Of a stretch of 64,000 bases of DNA, positions 36,546-46,351 are shown piece by piece. The translations under genes were made by a program, and so were the position numbers. Source of the stretch: Saprospiraceae bacterium (GTDB taxonomy: Bacteria; Bacteroidota; Bacteroidia; Chitinophagales; Saprospiraceae); NCBI GenBank assembly GCA_016717265.1, contig JADKFX010000001.1, forward strand, positions 1,872,501 through 1,936,500, in the 5' to 3' direction. The notes below the pieces were generated by a model. It made no database searches. It had not been told where the DNA came from and saw nothing but the letters and a program-made list of their open reading frames with translations. Within the stretch, counting starts at the first letter, position 1. Every line of letters starts with the position of its first letter.

Positions 36546-39038
36546 ATGAAAATAAACCCAACAAATTTTATTCTATTCTTCTTTTTAATTACCTGCGTTT
36601 CCTTTAGTTTGAATGCGCAAATAATGGGTGGCATGGGTAAACCTTCTGGACCTCCTCCGGAGGGCAAAATCCAGGGTGAAGTTTACGATAGTGTAACAAA
36701 AACACCATTGGCATTTGCGAATATTTTAATTCAGGAAGCACTGGAGAAAAAAGATGTTGATGGCGGACTTACAGAAGATGATGGAAAATTTAAAATTAAA
36801 GGACTTAAGAATGCCAAATACAATGTAATCGTTTCTTTCCTGGGATACCAATCTAAAGTTATGGGCCCTTTTAAAATAAATAAGGATGTAGTTGAGTATA
36901 ATTTAGGAAAAATTTATTTGGTTTCAAACGTGAATAATTTAGAGGAAGTTACTGTTGTTGGGCAAAAAGATCTCATCGAGAACAAGATTGACCGCATGGT
37001 TTATAATGCAGATCGGGATGTGACTTCTAAAGGTGGAAATGCTGCGGATGTACTTCGAAAAACACCTTTGCTAACAGTCGATTTGGAAGGTAATGTATCT
37101 ATGCGTGGGAGCAGTAATCTTAAAATTTTAATTAATGGCAAACCTTCTTCGATTATGTCTTCAAGTGTTCCGGATGCATTGCGAATGATTCCTGCAGATG
37201 TTATAGAAAAAGTAGAAGTCATAACAAATCCAGGTGCAAAGTATGATGCAGAAGGTACTGGAGGGATTATTAACATTGTCACTAAAACTAAAAAAATTCA
37301 AGGCGTAAGTGGGTCTATATATGCCAGCGCAGGAACGAAAAGTAGCAGCCTAGGCACGAATTTATCAGTACGCATGGGTCAAATTGGTTTTAATGCAAAT
37401 GTTGGTGGTTATTTATGGAGAGGGAAGGGTGAATCCAATATTGATAGAGAGAATTTATTGATCCCAATAAATCCTTATTTTAAACAAACCGGAACTTCAT
37501 CAAATATAGGAGGAGGTATGTATGGTCAAATTGGGGGAGATTATGATATTGATAGTAAAAATTCAATTTCATTAACCACTAGATTCCCTTTAAATCTTTT
37601 TAAAAACACGAATGGTCTTACTACCTTCCAAGGAGATACCATTGGAGCTTTGCCCTTTTTATTCAGAAGAGAAAGCGATGTTTTGAATTTTACATTTGGA
37701 ACAGATATTAATTTGGATTATAAAAAAACGTATGGAAAAGATACCGACCGTGAATTCGGTATATCAGCTCAATATTCCTATAGCAATAAAAAAAGTGATT
37801 ATGAAACGGATCAATTTGATGAAGTTGGACTTTTGAATTATAATGAAACGAGTCCGAATCTTGGATTGAATAAAGAATTTACATTTGCTGCAGATTATCT
37901 ACATCCATTTTCAAAAAGTATCAATCTCGAAGTAGGTGCAAAAACCATCCTTCGGAATGTTTACAGTGATATCTATTATGACACTTTAAATATTCCTGCA
38001 AATCAATACTTAAGAGATCACAGCAGAGATAATATTTTTGATTATGATCAGGATGTTGCGGCTGCATATTCTCAATTGACCTTTCCGATTAATACGAGTT
38101 TAAAAGCCAGAGCCGGAATCCGGTATGAGCACACTTTTATTAATGGCATGACAGATGCTGATGGAAATGATTTTAAAAATGATTATGCAAGCTGGATTCC
38201 ATCTGGACTCTTAGCTTATACCTTAAAGGATAAATCAACTTTAAAATTTTCCTACTCTAGAAGAATTCAGAGACCTAGTATGTTTTATTTGAATCCGTAT
38301 GTTAATTACAATGACCCTACGAATATATCCTATGGTAATCCGGAATTAAAGCCTGAGTTGACAGAATCATTTGAAATGAGTTATTCTTTAACAAAGGATA
38401 TAAAAAATGCAACCATAGCAGTGTATCATAAAGTTACGAATGATCTTATCGATAATTATCGTTTTGTAGATACTCTGGGAAGAACGAATTCAACGTATAA
38501 TAACCTGGCTACAAATTATTCTTCTGGTATGAGTATTAATGGTGGGATTATGAAATTGGGCAAGATCATATTAAATGGTACCATCAACTTATATTATCAA
38601 AAAGTGGAAAGTTCTCAGTTTGATGGATTGCAGAATGATGCGTTTAGTTATAGCGCAAATGGATTTGCCAATGTGAATATCACGCCAACGCTTGGCATTA
38701 CTTTTTGGGGCTTTGTAAATTCACCTAAATTGACGACACAAGGAAAACAAAATAGCTATTTTCTGTATAGTATTGGACTCCGCAAAGATTTATGGAAGAA
38801 AATGGGAGGCTTGACAATTGGTGTTGACAATCCTTTCCATCCAAAATTAAATTTAGGCTCTGAATTTAAATCTACTTCATTCTCCTATAAAGCTGAAAAC
38901 CAATTTGAAGGTTGGGGATTAAGAGTAAGTCTGGATTACCGTTTTGGTAAAATGGAATTTGGGGGTTCTCAAAAGAAGCGTAAAGGCAATCTTAATGACG
39001 ACCTTAAACAAGGTGAAGGAGAGCGCGGTGGAAATTAA
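36546..39038 (+). CDS. TonB-dependent receptor-like outer-membrane protein
   Basis: 830 residues with a signal peptide (FILFFFLITCVSFSLNAQ). Residues about 40-125 are a carboxypeptidase-regulatory-like domain (QGEVYDSVTKTPLAFANILI, GLTEDDGKFKIKGL). Residues 135-250 are a plug-like domain (GNAADVLRKTPLLTVDLEGN, MIPADVIEKVEVITNPGAKY, GGIINIVTKTKK). The remainder is a 22-strand-like barrel of the OMP_b-brl_3 type, with RIQRPSMFYLNPYVNYNDPT and NPELKPELTESFEMSYSLT as family landmarks. It lacks a SusD partner nearby, and the Lys/Gly-rich C-terminus after the last strand (FGGSQKKRKGNLNDDLKQ) is an unusual extension. Substrate unknown. Confidence 0.88.
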   Translation: MKINPTNFILFFFLITCVSFSLNAQIMGGMGKPSGPPPEGKIQGEVYDSVTKTPLAFANILIQEALEKKDVDGGLTEDDGKFKIKGLKNAKYNVIVSFLGYQSKVMGPFKINKDVVEYNLGKIYLVSNVNNLEEVTVVGQKDLIENKIDRMVYNADRDVTSKGGNAADVLRKTPLLTVDLEGNVSMRGSSNLKILINGKPSSIMSSSVPDALRMIPADVIEKVEVITNPGAKYDAEGTGGIINIVTKTKKIQGVSGSIYASAGTKSSSLGTNLSVRMGQIGFNANVGGYLWRGKGESNIDRENLLIPINPYFKQTGTSSNIGGGMYGQIGGDYDIDSKNSISLTTRFPLNLFKNTNGLTTFQGDTIGALPFLFRRESDVLNFTFGTDINLDYKKTYGKDTDREFGISAQYSYSNKKSDYETDQFDEVGLLNYNETSPNLGLNKEFTFAADYLHPFSKSINLEVGAKTILRNVYSDIYYDTLNIPANQYLRDHSRDNIFDYDQDVAAAYSQLTFPINTSLKARAGIRYEHTFINGMTDADGNDFKNDYASWIPSGLLAYTLKDKSTLKFSYSRRIQRPSMFYLNPYVNYNDPTNISYGNPELKPELTESFEMSYSLTKDIKNATIAVYHKVTNDLIDNYRFVDTLGRTNSTYNNLATNYSSGMSINGGIMKLGKIILNGTINLYYQKVESSQFDGLQNDAFSYSANGFANVNITPTLGITFWGFVNSPKLTTQGKQNSYFLYSIGLRKDLWKKMGGLTIGVDNPFHPKLNLGSEFKSTSFSYKAENQFEGWGLRVSLDYRFGKMEFGGSQKKRKGNLNDDLKQGEGERGGN

Positions 39039-39152
39039 AAAGGAATTCCTAACCAGGGCATTCTATTGCTTTCGTTTTTTAGAATATTAGGTTTTGTTGT
39101 TGCCATTTTATACCTTGCCTTTGTCGATAAATTTTACGGGATTTAAACCATA

Positions 39153-39183
39153 AAAAAAGCTGTTTCGATTTCTCGAAACAGCC
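39153..39183 (-). terminator. Intrinsic terminator of the PKD metalloprotease gene
   Basis: Stem GCTGTTTCG (39160-39168) / CGAAACAGC (39175-39183), 6-base loop; on the minus strand followed by TTTTTTT (39159-39153). Placed 22 bp after the stop codon. Confidence 0.88.
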
Positions 39184-39205
39184 GTATGTACTGATTTTAT
39201 TGAAT

Positions 39206-42200
39206 TTAATTTGCAATCATAAATTTGCGTACAAATGTATTTGTACCATCCTTTATTTTTATAAAATAGCTTCCATTTTTTAAATTAGATATAGGAATCA
39301 TGCATTCTATTTCATTACAATGATGCTGTGATAATTTTCGACCCATAGGATCGAAAATTTCTAAATAAAGTGGAGGTAATGATTCTGATGGATTCACTAC
39401 ATAAATAAAGTCCATGGCAGGATTTGGGTAAACGAATGGAACCTCATAATTGATATCATTTTCTCTATTTAGTAAGCTGCCACCAAATGGAATATCTGAT
39501 ATGCCAAAGCGATTTGTTTTGGTATATTCTGGGCATAATACCGGTGATAATACTTGAATGTATTGCACCTTAGTTACAACATTACTTCCGTTTGAATTTC
39601 TGACTAAAAGTCGGATGGTATATTTACCTTTTTTATTGAAAACTACAGTAGGATTTTTTTCTGTTGAGAATGCAGGAATGCCATTTTCAAACTGCCATTC
39701 CCAATCTGTAACATCAATAGATGCCTTTTCATTAAATTTTACTGTAAAAGGGGCACATCCACGAATTGTGTCTGCCGAGAAATTTACTTTTGGTACTAAA
39801 TATACAGCAATATGTTTTGAAAACGTATCTAATCCACATTCATTTTGAACAATTAGTTTCACATCAAATTCTCCTTCAACTTGATAATCATGTGTTGGAT
39901 TTTCTTCAAAACTTGCTTTATTATCACCAAAATCCCAGAAGTAATTTGTAGCACCAATTGCTTGATGCGTAAAGAAGGATTTAAAACCGGATATGGAATT
40001 TGTAAAACTAGCGGTAGGTTCCGTTTTAACTTCAATATAATTCGTAATCCCAATGGAGTCGGAGAAAAAATTATTGTAAGCAAATAAACTTACATTAAAT
40101 TTTCCAACAGTATTATAAGTGACAATAGGATTTTTATCCGTGCTTGTTGAAGGATTTCCACCTGGAAAATACCATCTGTATAAATTTGCAGCTGCGGTCG
40201 ATGTGTTATTGAATTGAACTTGAAATGGTAGACAACCTTGATGATCATTTACCTGAAATCCAGCTATTGGTTTTGTGCCAATTGTAATTATTGTTTTAGC
40301 AGTATCCTTTCCACAGGCATTATTTACAATATAGAGAACTTCATATCGACCTTCTAAATAAGTATGTGATGGCAACGTATCTGTACTTGTATTATTAGGC
40401 CTGGTAGGGTCACCAAAAATCCAAAAATGAGATTTGGCAAATTTGCTTTGGGCATTGAAAGATACTGTATTCCCATTGATGGTATATGTAAATTCTGCAT
40501 CCGGGAGACTATCAATAGTTATATAAATCTTTTTTGTAAGACCATTTTTAAAACGGGCACTATATACGGTTAGCTGTGCGTCATAGGTTCCAGGATTGTC
40601 ATACCTTACGAATGGATTTTGAGCTAAGGAAACCGTAGGATTTCCACCTGGAAAACTCCATTCCCAACGAATCACATTATTTGTTGACTTATCTATAAAG
40701 TGAATAACTTTTGGTGCACATCCCGCCGTGGTATCTGCTTCAAAATCTGCTTCAGGAACTCTTGAAATTGTAATTTTTCTTTTAAAAGTTTTGACACCAC
40801 AATCATTGGTAACCCGCAAACTAACTTCGTATGTAGAATCTCTATCATATTCATGTGTTGGATTTTCTTCATCACTTTCAGATCCATCTCCAAACTTCCA
40901 TAAATATTCATTTCCTAATTGTGATTGGTTTATAAAATAAACCACTCTGGTATCGAGTCCAAAGGTGAAATCAGCTACTGGAACATCATTAATTTTAATA
41001 AACCCGGTTTTTGTACTAGCTACTTTACAACGATTATTACCAGCTTCTAAACCTACATCATAGCTTCCAGCATTTCTATAAACTACTATTGGATTTTGTA
41101 AAGTTGAAGTTGCAGGCATTCCACCAGGGAAGGTCCAATTCCAATTACTTGCATATAATGATTGATCCGTAAACTGAACCGTAACGGGAGCGCAACCATA
41201 GGTAATATCAGCAATAAAAGCGGGTTGTGGATATTGAGAGTTCTGACACTTTTGCAAACAACCACTTTCAACCAGAAAACCAAAGTTGACAAAATTATTG
41301 AGATAGGAGGTAGATAATGTGGACCATGTTTTAGCAACCGTTAACTTTGAAGCCATGATATGACCTGAAATCGGCACATCATGGATCATGTCAAAATTAT
41401 GTCCAAATTCATGTGCTTGAAGTGATGAATATGCTGGTGACATATTTGTAGGAAAATAAGCACTGCAAACATTAAACGGATTTGGTAGTGTACATACAGA
41501 ACGTTGCACCGCTCTGCCAACAACACCAGAAGTCCATTTAGCAGACCAAAGGGTTCCAATATTAAATGCAGAGAATGTAAATATTTGAGGCCCTACAACA
41601 TTCATCATTGCTAATTCCGCGTCAATATCTGTAATGCCATTAAATGGATCTCTTGCAGGATCATCAGCTACCCAGGTTCCAGTAACATTGAGTTCGTACT
41701 CATGTTCAAATTCATCATCAAACACAGGCTGCACTTCTGCAAGAATAGAGATCATAGCATTTTCAGTTTGGATGATATCGCCACCGTTCTTCCTGAACAT
41801 AATATTATCCGCCGCAAGACAAACTTTTAAATCAATACAAAGTCTACACGGTGGAGCTGCAACACTTGCTTTTTCTTGAATTTGATTTTTAATGCGCAGC
41901 ACTTCTTGATTGGTTTCAATTGCTCCACAACTCAAACCCTCCATGGGTATAATATCAGATGCTTTATAAGAGATGAATTGTTGATTTTTATCAATATCCT
42001 TTCTTGTGTTCACTTGATCAAGAGGTTCAATATAAAAACGGTCTTGTCCATCATCTATCATGATTTTGAAAAAACCATTTGCCATACTCATAATGACAGT
42101 GGATGATTCACCTTTGATCGTTCCTCTAAAAGTCCTGAAATCACTTCGGAAGGGTAAATTATTTAAAGCTCCAGGACCCCCGGATAAGCGTTGCATTTTT

Positions 42201-42454
42201 GGATTTAGTAAAGCAAATTCAAATAATTGCAAATGCCATTTGTGCTCAGGCGTTTGTAAAGTAAGTTCCTTTATATTTCCTGCTGAGGCATTTATTTGCT
42301 CTGTAACATCTTTGATATCTAATTGCAATAATGCATAAGATTTCATGTGATCAAGACTGCCTTTAGCAATCTTAGTTTGCAATGGTTTTAGGACTAATGA
42401 TTGCGAACTTGCCAATTGTATGCAAGCGAAAAATAAAAGTAAAGTGTGTTTCAT
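39206..42454 (-). CDS. Secreted metalloprotease (reprolysin-type) with PKD repeats and T9SS sorting tail
   Basis: 1082 residues with a signal peptide (LLLFFACIQLASSQ). Residues about 200-400 form a metzincin-like protease: HEFGHNFDMIHD gives His348, Glu349, His352 and His358 (HExxHxxxxxHD), the reprolysin/adamalysin signature. After it come about six PKD domains in a row, in pairs that alternate a WxWxFPGG form (for example NWNWTFPGGMPATSTLQNPI) with a FGDGS/FGDN form (EYLWKFGDGSESDEENPTHE). The last 80 residues are a T9SS type A tail (YPNPAMDFIYVVNPSESL, ISNLKNGSYFIKIKDGTNTF). It should be exported across both membranes and surface-attached or released. It has its own terminator and no promoter I can recognise. 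Confidence 0.88.
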   Translation of the reverse strand: MKHTLLLFFACIQLASSQSLVLKPLQTKIAKGSLDHMKSYALLQLDIKDVTEQINASAGNIKELTLQTPEHKWHLQLFEFALLNPKMQRLSGGPGALNNLPFRSDFRTFRGTIKGESSTVIMSMANGFFKIMIDDGQDRFYIEPLDQVNTRKDIDKNQQFISYKASDIIPMEGLSCGAIETNQEVLRIKNQIQEKASVAAPPCRLCIDLKVCLAADNIMFRKNGGDIIQTENAMISILAEVQPVFDDEFEHEYELNVTGTWVADDPARDPFNGITDIDAELAMMNVVGPQIFTFSAFNIGTLWSAKWTSGVVGRAVQRSVCTLPNPFNVCSAYFPTNMSPAYSSLQAHEFGHNFDMIHDVPISGHIMASKLTVAKTWSTLSTSYLNNFVNFGFLVESGCLQKCQNSQYPQPAFIADITYGCAPVTVQFTDQSLYASNWNWTFPGGMPATSTLQNPIVVYRNAGSYDVGLEAGNNRCKVASTKTGFIKINDVPVADFTFGLDTRVVYFINQSQLGNEYLWKFGDGSESDEENPTHEYDRDSTYEVSLRVTNDCGVKTFKRKITISRVPEADFEADTTAGCAPKVIHFIDKSTNNVIRWEWSFPGGNPTVSLAQNPFVRYDNPGTYDAQLTVYSARFKNGLTKKIYITIDSLPDAEFTYTINGNTVSFNAQSKFAKSHFWIFGDPTRPNNTSTDTLPSHTYLEGRYEVLYIVNNACGKDTAKTIITIGTKPIAGFQVNDHQGCLPFQVQFNNTSTAAANLYRWYFPGGNPSTSTDKNPIVTYNTVGKFNVSLFAYNNFFSDSIGITNYIEVKTEPTASFTNSISGFKSFFTHQAIGATNYFWDFGDNKASFEENPTHDYQVEGEFDVKLIVQNECGLDTFSKHIAVYLVPKVNFSADTIRGCAPFTVKFNEKASIDVTDWEWQFENGIPAFSTEKNPTVVFNKKGKYTIRLLVRNSNGSNVVTKVQYIQVLSPVLCPEYTKTNRFGISDIPFGGSLLNRENDINYEVPFVYPNPAMDFIYVVNPSESLPPLYLEIFDPMGRKLSQHHCNEIECMIPISNLKNGSYFIKIKDGTNTFVRKFMIAN

Positions 42455-43389
42455 AAAATTTTATTAAATAATATTAAATTTATATTAAGCTTTCATATCA
42501 TAACTCGTCAAACCTTTTTCAATATGGCTGTTTGGGATATTTTAAGAATTTACTTAAAATTACAAGTGTTCATCTTCAATTAAATAACCGAGGTCTTTAA
42601 ATCTTTATTAAGCTCTCAATCCAGGTTCTTTGGGATCTGAATTTGGAATTATTTTTTTACTGAAATCCTTAACCATATCTTTTTAGGAAAATCATAAGGA
42701 TCCTTTCTATTTTGGATATAAAGTTAAACAAGGAATATGGGATTAATTAAATTTTAACTTTTATAATCAACAAAAGACGTGAAACGGATTTAGGAAACCA
42801 GCAGTAAATAGTTCAAAAATTTAAGAAGATATTACCTTTTAACGCTTAAATTATTAAAATTTCCATTAAAATATGGCAAAATAGCATAAAATATAAGCTT
42901 TTAGGCTTCAAATTGCGGATTCCTAATTGAATTGGTTTGTTTGTGTTTGATTTTTAAAATCGATAAAATATGGATAAATTTTAACTATATTCCAAAAAAT
43001 AAATTGCCATTAATTACATTCTTGTCAATCCTATTTCAATGATTTCCTTTTAAGGTTTAAAAGCATACTGCGGCAATTTCTGAATATTGAAGGAAAATTA
43101 GACCTAATGAATAGAAGCTATTAATATTCGTTTTGAATCAAAATTTGGCTATTTCGTCTTGATTTATGAATGATTTTATTCATATCGAATGGGATTTCTT
43201 AAATTGGAATTCGTAGAAATATTATTTAAATTTAACTAAATAAAGAGCATCCTGTCGTATCCATTTCGAGCTTAAATCTAGCTGACAATTGGGATTCTAT
43301 AAAGCAGAATGCTTTCAGGCTTTAATTTTTTATTCAGGATTCCAAATTCCATATTACATTTAGGTTTTAGCAAGTCCAGATAGTACCTT
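42455..43389. other. 935-bp AT-rich gap without a visible gene
   Basis: No open frame of 60 codons, no tRNA-like fold and no promoter match to the Bacteroidota consensus on a read of both strands. The two flanking genes point away from each other, so both promoters should lie here. A small RNA or a gene too short to see cannot be excluded. Confidence 0.4.
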
Positions 43390-45618
43390 ATGAAACAAAT
43401 CAGCATTCAAGCTCTTCGGGGTCCAAATATCCACAGTATTAATCCGTATCAGTTAATTCATTTGCGTATAGATCTGTCTGAACATAGTGAGTTAAGTATA
43501 GAAGCGCTTGCTATTTTAGAAAAACAACTCACCGAAATTTTAACTCCTGTCAACCCTAAATTGGATGCTATAAGATTTCAAAGTCAACTGGATCAAGCCT
43601 CTGATAATATTGACAAACTTGCGCTTTGTATTGGATCGACAGCCTTAAAGCTAGAGCAAGAGATTGGTGAGCAAGTCCAGTTTGTAAAAGTTTTGAAAAC
43701 CTTAGAGCCTGGAGTTTATGCAGTCCTATTTGAATATAAGAATGAAAAAGTAGGAAAGTTAACAGCCCAAATTGCATTTGAATTAGTTGAAAACCTTCTT
43801 CATAATAAAGAACCGAATATCGAAGATAAATTAAATCAAATTCGATCATTAAAGTCATCTGTTGAGATTCATAGCTCTTTACGGTTGCTTTTAGACGAAG
43901 CGGACCGTCAAAATATTCCTATAATTCCATTATATGAAAACGAATTTTTTCAACTTGGATATGGTAAGAACCAGAAGCGAATTTCGAAAACGTTTAGTGA
44001 TCAAGCGAATTTGATGGCTTATTTAACCGTTTCAAATAGGAACTGGATGACCGAACAATTATACGAATCCAGCATACCATTTATCAAAAATCCAAAGGAA
44101 TTCAGTGAATATCCAAAAGTTTTTCAGATCTTGATTTTAAATTATAATTTTAAAGTTGCCTTGCCAATAATACAAGGTTTGCACAGTATGGAATTAATCT
44201 ATAATCTGAATGCAGAAACAAAATTCAGAGTCAATAGAATATGTCATATATTGGGAATATCAGAAGGAGAAATTTTTCTTGTTGGAGATCATATTGAAGA
44301 TCCTAAAGCGGAAGTTTTAAAAATAGATATTGCTCCTGATTTAAGTATTTATACTATGGCTGAGGAGGCATCTGGAAGAAAAGAGCTAATGGCTGCTTTT
44401 ATGCAAACTTTATTTCCTAAGCCTGAGGATTCAAGAATTCCAGTTATCGGTGTATCCGGTACCAATGGAAAAACGACCACAACCAGACTTATTGCACATA
44501 TTATTCAACTTACCGGAATCCGTACAGGATTTACAACAAGTGATGGGGTTTATGTGGATGGTATTATGGTTGAGAAAGGAGACACTACGGGACCAGGAAG
44601 TGCAGCTAGTGTGCTGCGAGATCCAACGGTAGAATATGCAATTCTTGAAACTGCCAGAGGAGGTATATTGCGCGCCGGATTAGCATATAGACAATGTGAT
44701 ACCGCGGTCATTACAAATATTACAGCCGATCATCTCGGGCTATCTGATGTTCACACTTTAGAGGAACTTTCTAAAGTCAAAGGATTAGTAGCACAAACGG
44801 TCAAAGCAGATGGTTTCGCTGTCTTAAATTTAGAAAATGAATATACGTATCGTATTGGTCAACAAACAAGTAGTCAAGTAGCCTACTTTAGTTTGACAAA
44901 AAATCATCCGGAATTAATGGATCATATTAACCAGGGCAAATTTGCTGCGTACCAGGATGAAGGTGAAATAATTTTAGTTAAAAACAAGCAATGTATATCT
45001 TTAATTGACCTAAAGAATGTCCCAGTAAGTTTTGGCGGCCGTGTCCAATTTATGGTAGCGAATGTGCTTGCTGCAAGTTTAGCATGCTTTGTACAAGGTT
45101 TTGAACCAGATCAAATTGCACGTGGCTTAAAAAGCTTTTTTCCTTCTCCAGATCAAACACCCGGACGACTCAATATTTTTGAATTTCCTGAATTTAAAGT
45201 AATGATAGACTTCGCACATAATCCGGAAGGGTTTACTGGCGTGCGTGATTTTTTGCAAACAATTGATTCTCCATATAAAATAGGAATTATAACAGGAACC
45301 GGTGACAGGCCAGATGAATCCATTAAGCAATTAGGATTTTTATCTGCAGAAATGTTTGATCACATCATCATACATCAGGCAAAATTTTTACGTGGCAGGA
45401 AAGCAAATGCTATTGTGAATTTACTTAAGGAAGGGATCAAAGAATGTCCGGTATCTTGTTCGGTTGAATACCTCCCAGATGAAACTGAACCTTTAAAATA
45501 TGCTATGAAATTAGCTAAGAAAAATGCATTTATTACAGCCCTTAGTGATGTATTAAATGATCCGATTGAACTCATAAGAGCCTATCAAAAGGATCCTGGA
45601 GCATTAAAAAATGAATAA
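43390..45618 (+). CDS. Cyanophycin-synthetase-like protein, ATP-grasp domain largely missing
   Basis: 742 residues. The N-terminus (QALRGPNIHSINPYQLIHLR) and the region to about residue 200 match cyanophycin synthetase CphA. The segment IPLYENEFFQLGYGKNQKRI leads into what should be the ATP-grasp domain. It runs on for only about 150 residues, too short for an ATP-grasp, with no glycine-rich nucleotide loop. A Mur-ligase-like domain follows, with P-loop GTNGKTTTT (about 357-365), ETARGGILRAGLAYRQCDTA, NITADHLG and DFAHNPEGF. Cyanophycin synthetases are usually near 870-900 residues. In CphA the ATP-grasp half adds Asp and the Mur half adds Arg, so Asp addition is probably lost here. Product unknown. 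Confidence 0.78.
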   Translation: MKQISIQALRGPNIHSINPYQLIHLRIDLSEHSELSIEALAILEKQLTEILTPVNPKLDAIRFQSQLDQASDNIDKLALCIGSTALKLEQEIGEQVQFVKVLKTLEPGVYAVLFEYKNEKVGKLTAQIAFELVENLLHNKEPNIEDKLNQIRSLKSSVEIHSSLRLLLDEADRQNIPIIPLYENEFFQLGYGKNQKRISKTFSDQANLMAYLTVSNRNWMTEQLYESSIPFIKNPKEFSEYPKVFQILILNYNFKVALPIIQGLHSMELIYNLNAETKFRVNRICHILGISEGEIFLVGDHIEDPKAEVLKIDIAPDLSIYTMAEEASGRKELMAAFMQTLFPKPEDSRIPVIGVSGTNGKTTTTRLIAHIIQLTGIRTGFTTSDGVYVDGIMVEKGDTTGPGSAASVLRDPTVEYAILETARGGILRAGLAYRQCDTAVITNITADHLGLSDVHTLEELSKVKGLVAQTVKADGFAVLNLENEYTYRIGQQTSSQVAYFSLTKNHPELMDHINQGKFAAYQDEGEIILVKNKQCISLIDLKNVPVSFGGRVQFMVANVLAASLACFVQGFEPDQIARGLKSFFPSPDQTPGRLNIFEFPEFKVMIDFAHNPEGFTGVRDFLQTIDSPYKIGIITGTGDRPDESIKQLGFLSAEMFDHIIIHQAKFLRGRKANAIVNLLKEGIKECPVSCSVEYLPDETEPLKYAMKLAKKNAFITALSDVLNDPIELIRAYQKDPGALKNE

Positions 45619-45651
45619 TTTTAAGGCCTTTCCAGCGCTCTAAAAACGAAA

Positions 45652-46212
45652 TTAAATAGATTTAAGAAATTCAAATAATTTATCTTCATCTCCTGGGATG
45701 TATTTTCTTGTATGATAAATTACGTCCCCTTTTTTATTCAAAACAAATAATTGAGGGAGTCCATTTAATTCCCCAGCCATCACATGTCTAAATTCGCGGT
45801 TAAAATCAAAATATGCTGGAAAAGTCCATTTACTGCCTTTAACCAGATTGTTAAATTGTTCGGTTCGATCTGAGAAATCAATGGAAATTGGATAAAATTC
45901 AAAATCTAGTTGTTTTTTCCATTGTGCATATTTTTGTGAAATCGCTTGTAACTCATTTCGACAAGGTCCGCATGTAGTCATCCAAAAAAGCAGTACGGTA
46001 GCTTTATTATTTTTTTTAAACAGCGTAGCAGAATTAAATATCTGGCCGTCTGAATTTTTTAATTGAATATCATACGGAAACTCTTTTTTTATTAGATCTG
46101 GGGCACGACTTGTCTCCTTCACTACGCGAGGGATAGCAGGTTTTTGAGAGAATCCATGCATCTGAAAAATTACAGATAGACAAATTAAAAATAAAGGAAA
46201 CTTAGTATACAT
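45652..46212 (-). CDS. TlpA-like periplasmic thioredoxin-fold protein
   Basis: 186 residues with a signal peptide (LFLICLSVIFQMHGFSQ). Thioredoxin fold with FWMTTCGPCRNEL, Cys81/Cys84 as the redox pair (CGPC), followed by FEFYPISIDFSD, GLPQLFVLNKKGDVIYH and YIPGDEDKLFEFLKSI as the cis-Pro and C-terminal parts. It resembles the TlpA/ResA family that reduces disulfides in the periplasm, for example in cytochrome maturation. A minus-strand -7 element TATCTTTG (46246-46239) lies upstream. Convergent with the CphA-like gene, 33 bp apart. Confidence 0.85.
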   Translation of the reverse strand: MYTKFPLFLICLSVIFQMHGFSQKPAIPRVVKETSRAPDLIKKEFPYDIQLKNSDGQIFNSATLFKKNNKATVLLFWMTTCGPCRNELQAISQKYAQWKKQLDFEFYPISIDFSDRTEQFNNLVKGSKWTFPAYFDFNREFRHVMAGELNGLPQLFVLNKKGDVIYHTRKYIPGDEDKLFEFLKSI

Positions 46213-46238
46213 TTTATTGGAGCCGGATAACGAGAAGA

Positions 46239-46246
46239 CAAAGATA
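46239..46246 (-). promoter_or_regulatory. -7 element upstream of the TlpA-like gene
   Basis: Minus strand TATCTTTG (46246-46239), exact TAnnTTTG, 26 bp before the start. The nearest TTG is 24 bp further upstream, longer than usual. Confidence 0.35.
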
Positions 46247-46351
46247 AGCGTTTTCTAATTCATTTCATTGCAAGCTACGCCGTGAAATAATTTTGTATTG
46301 CAAATTTTAAGTTTTAAATTATCGTAACTTTAGGCATTTAAATAATTTAGA

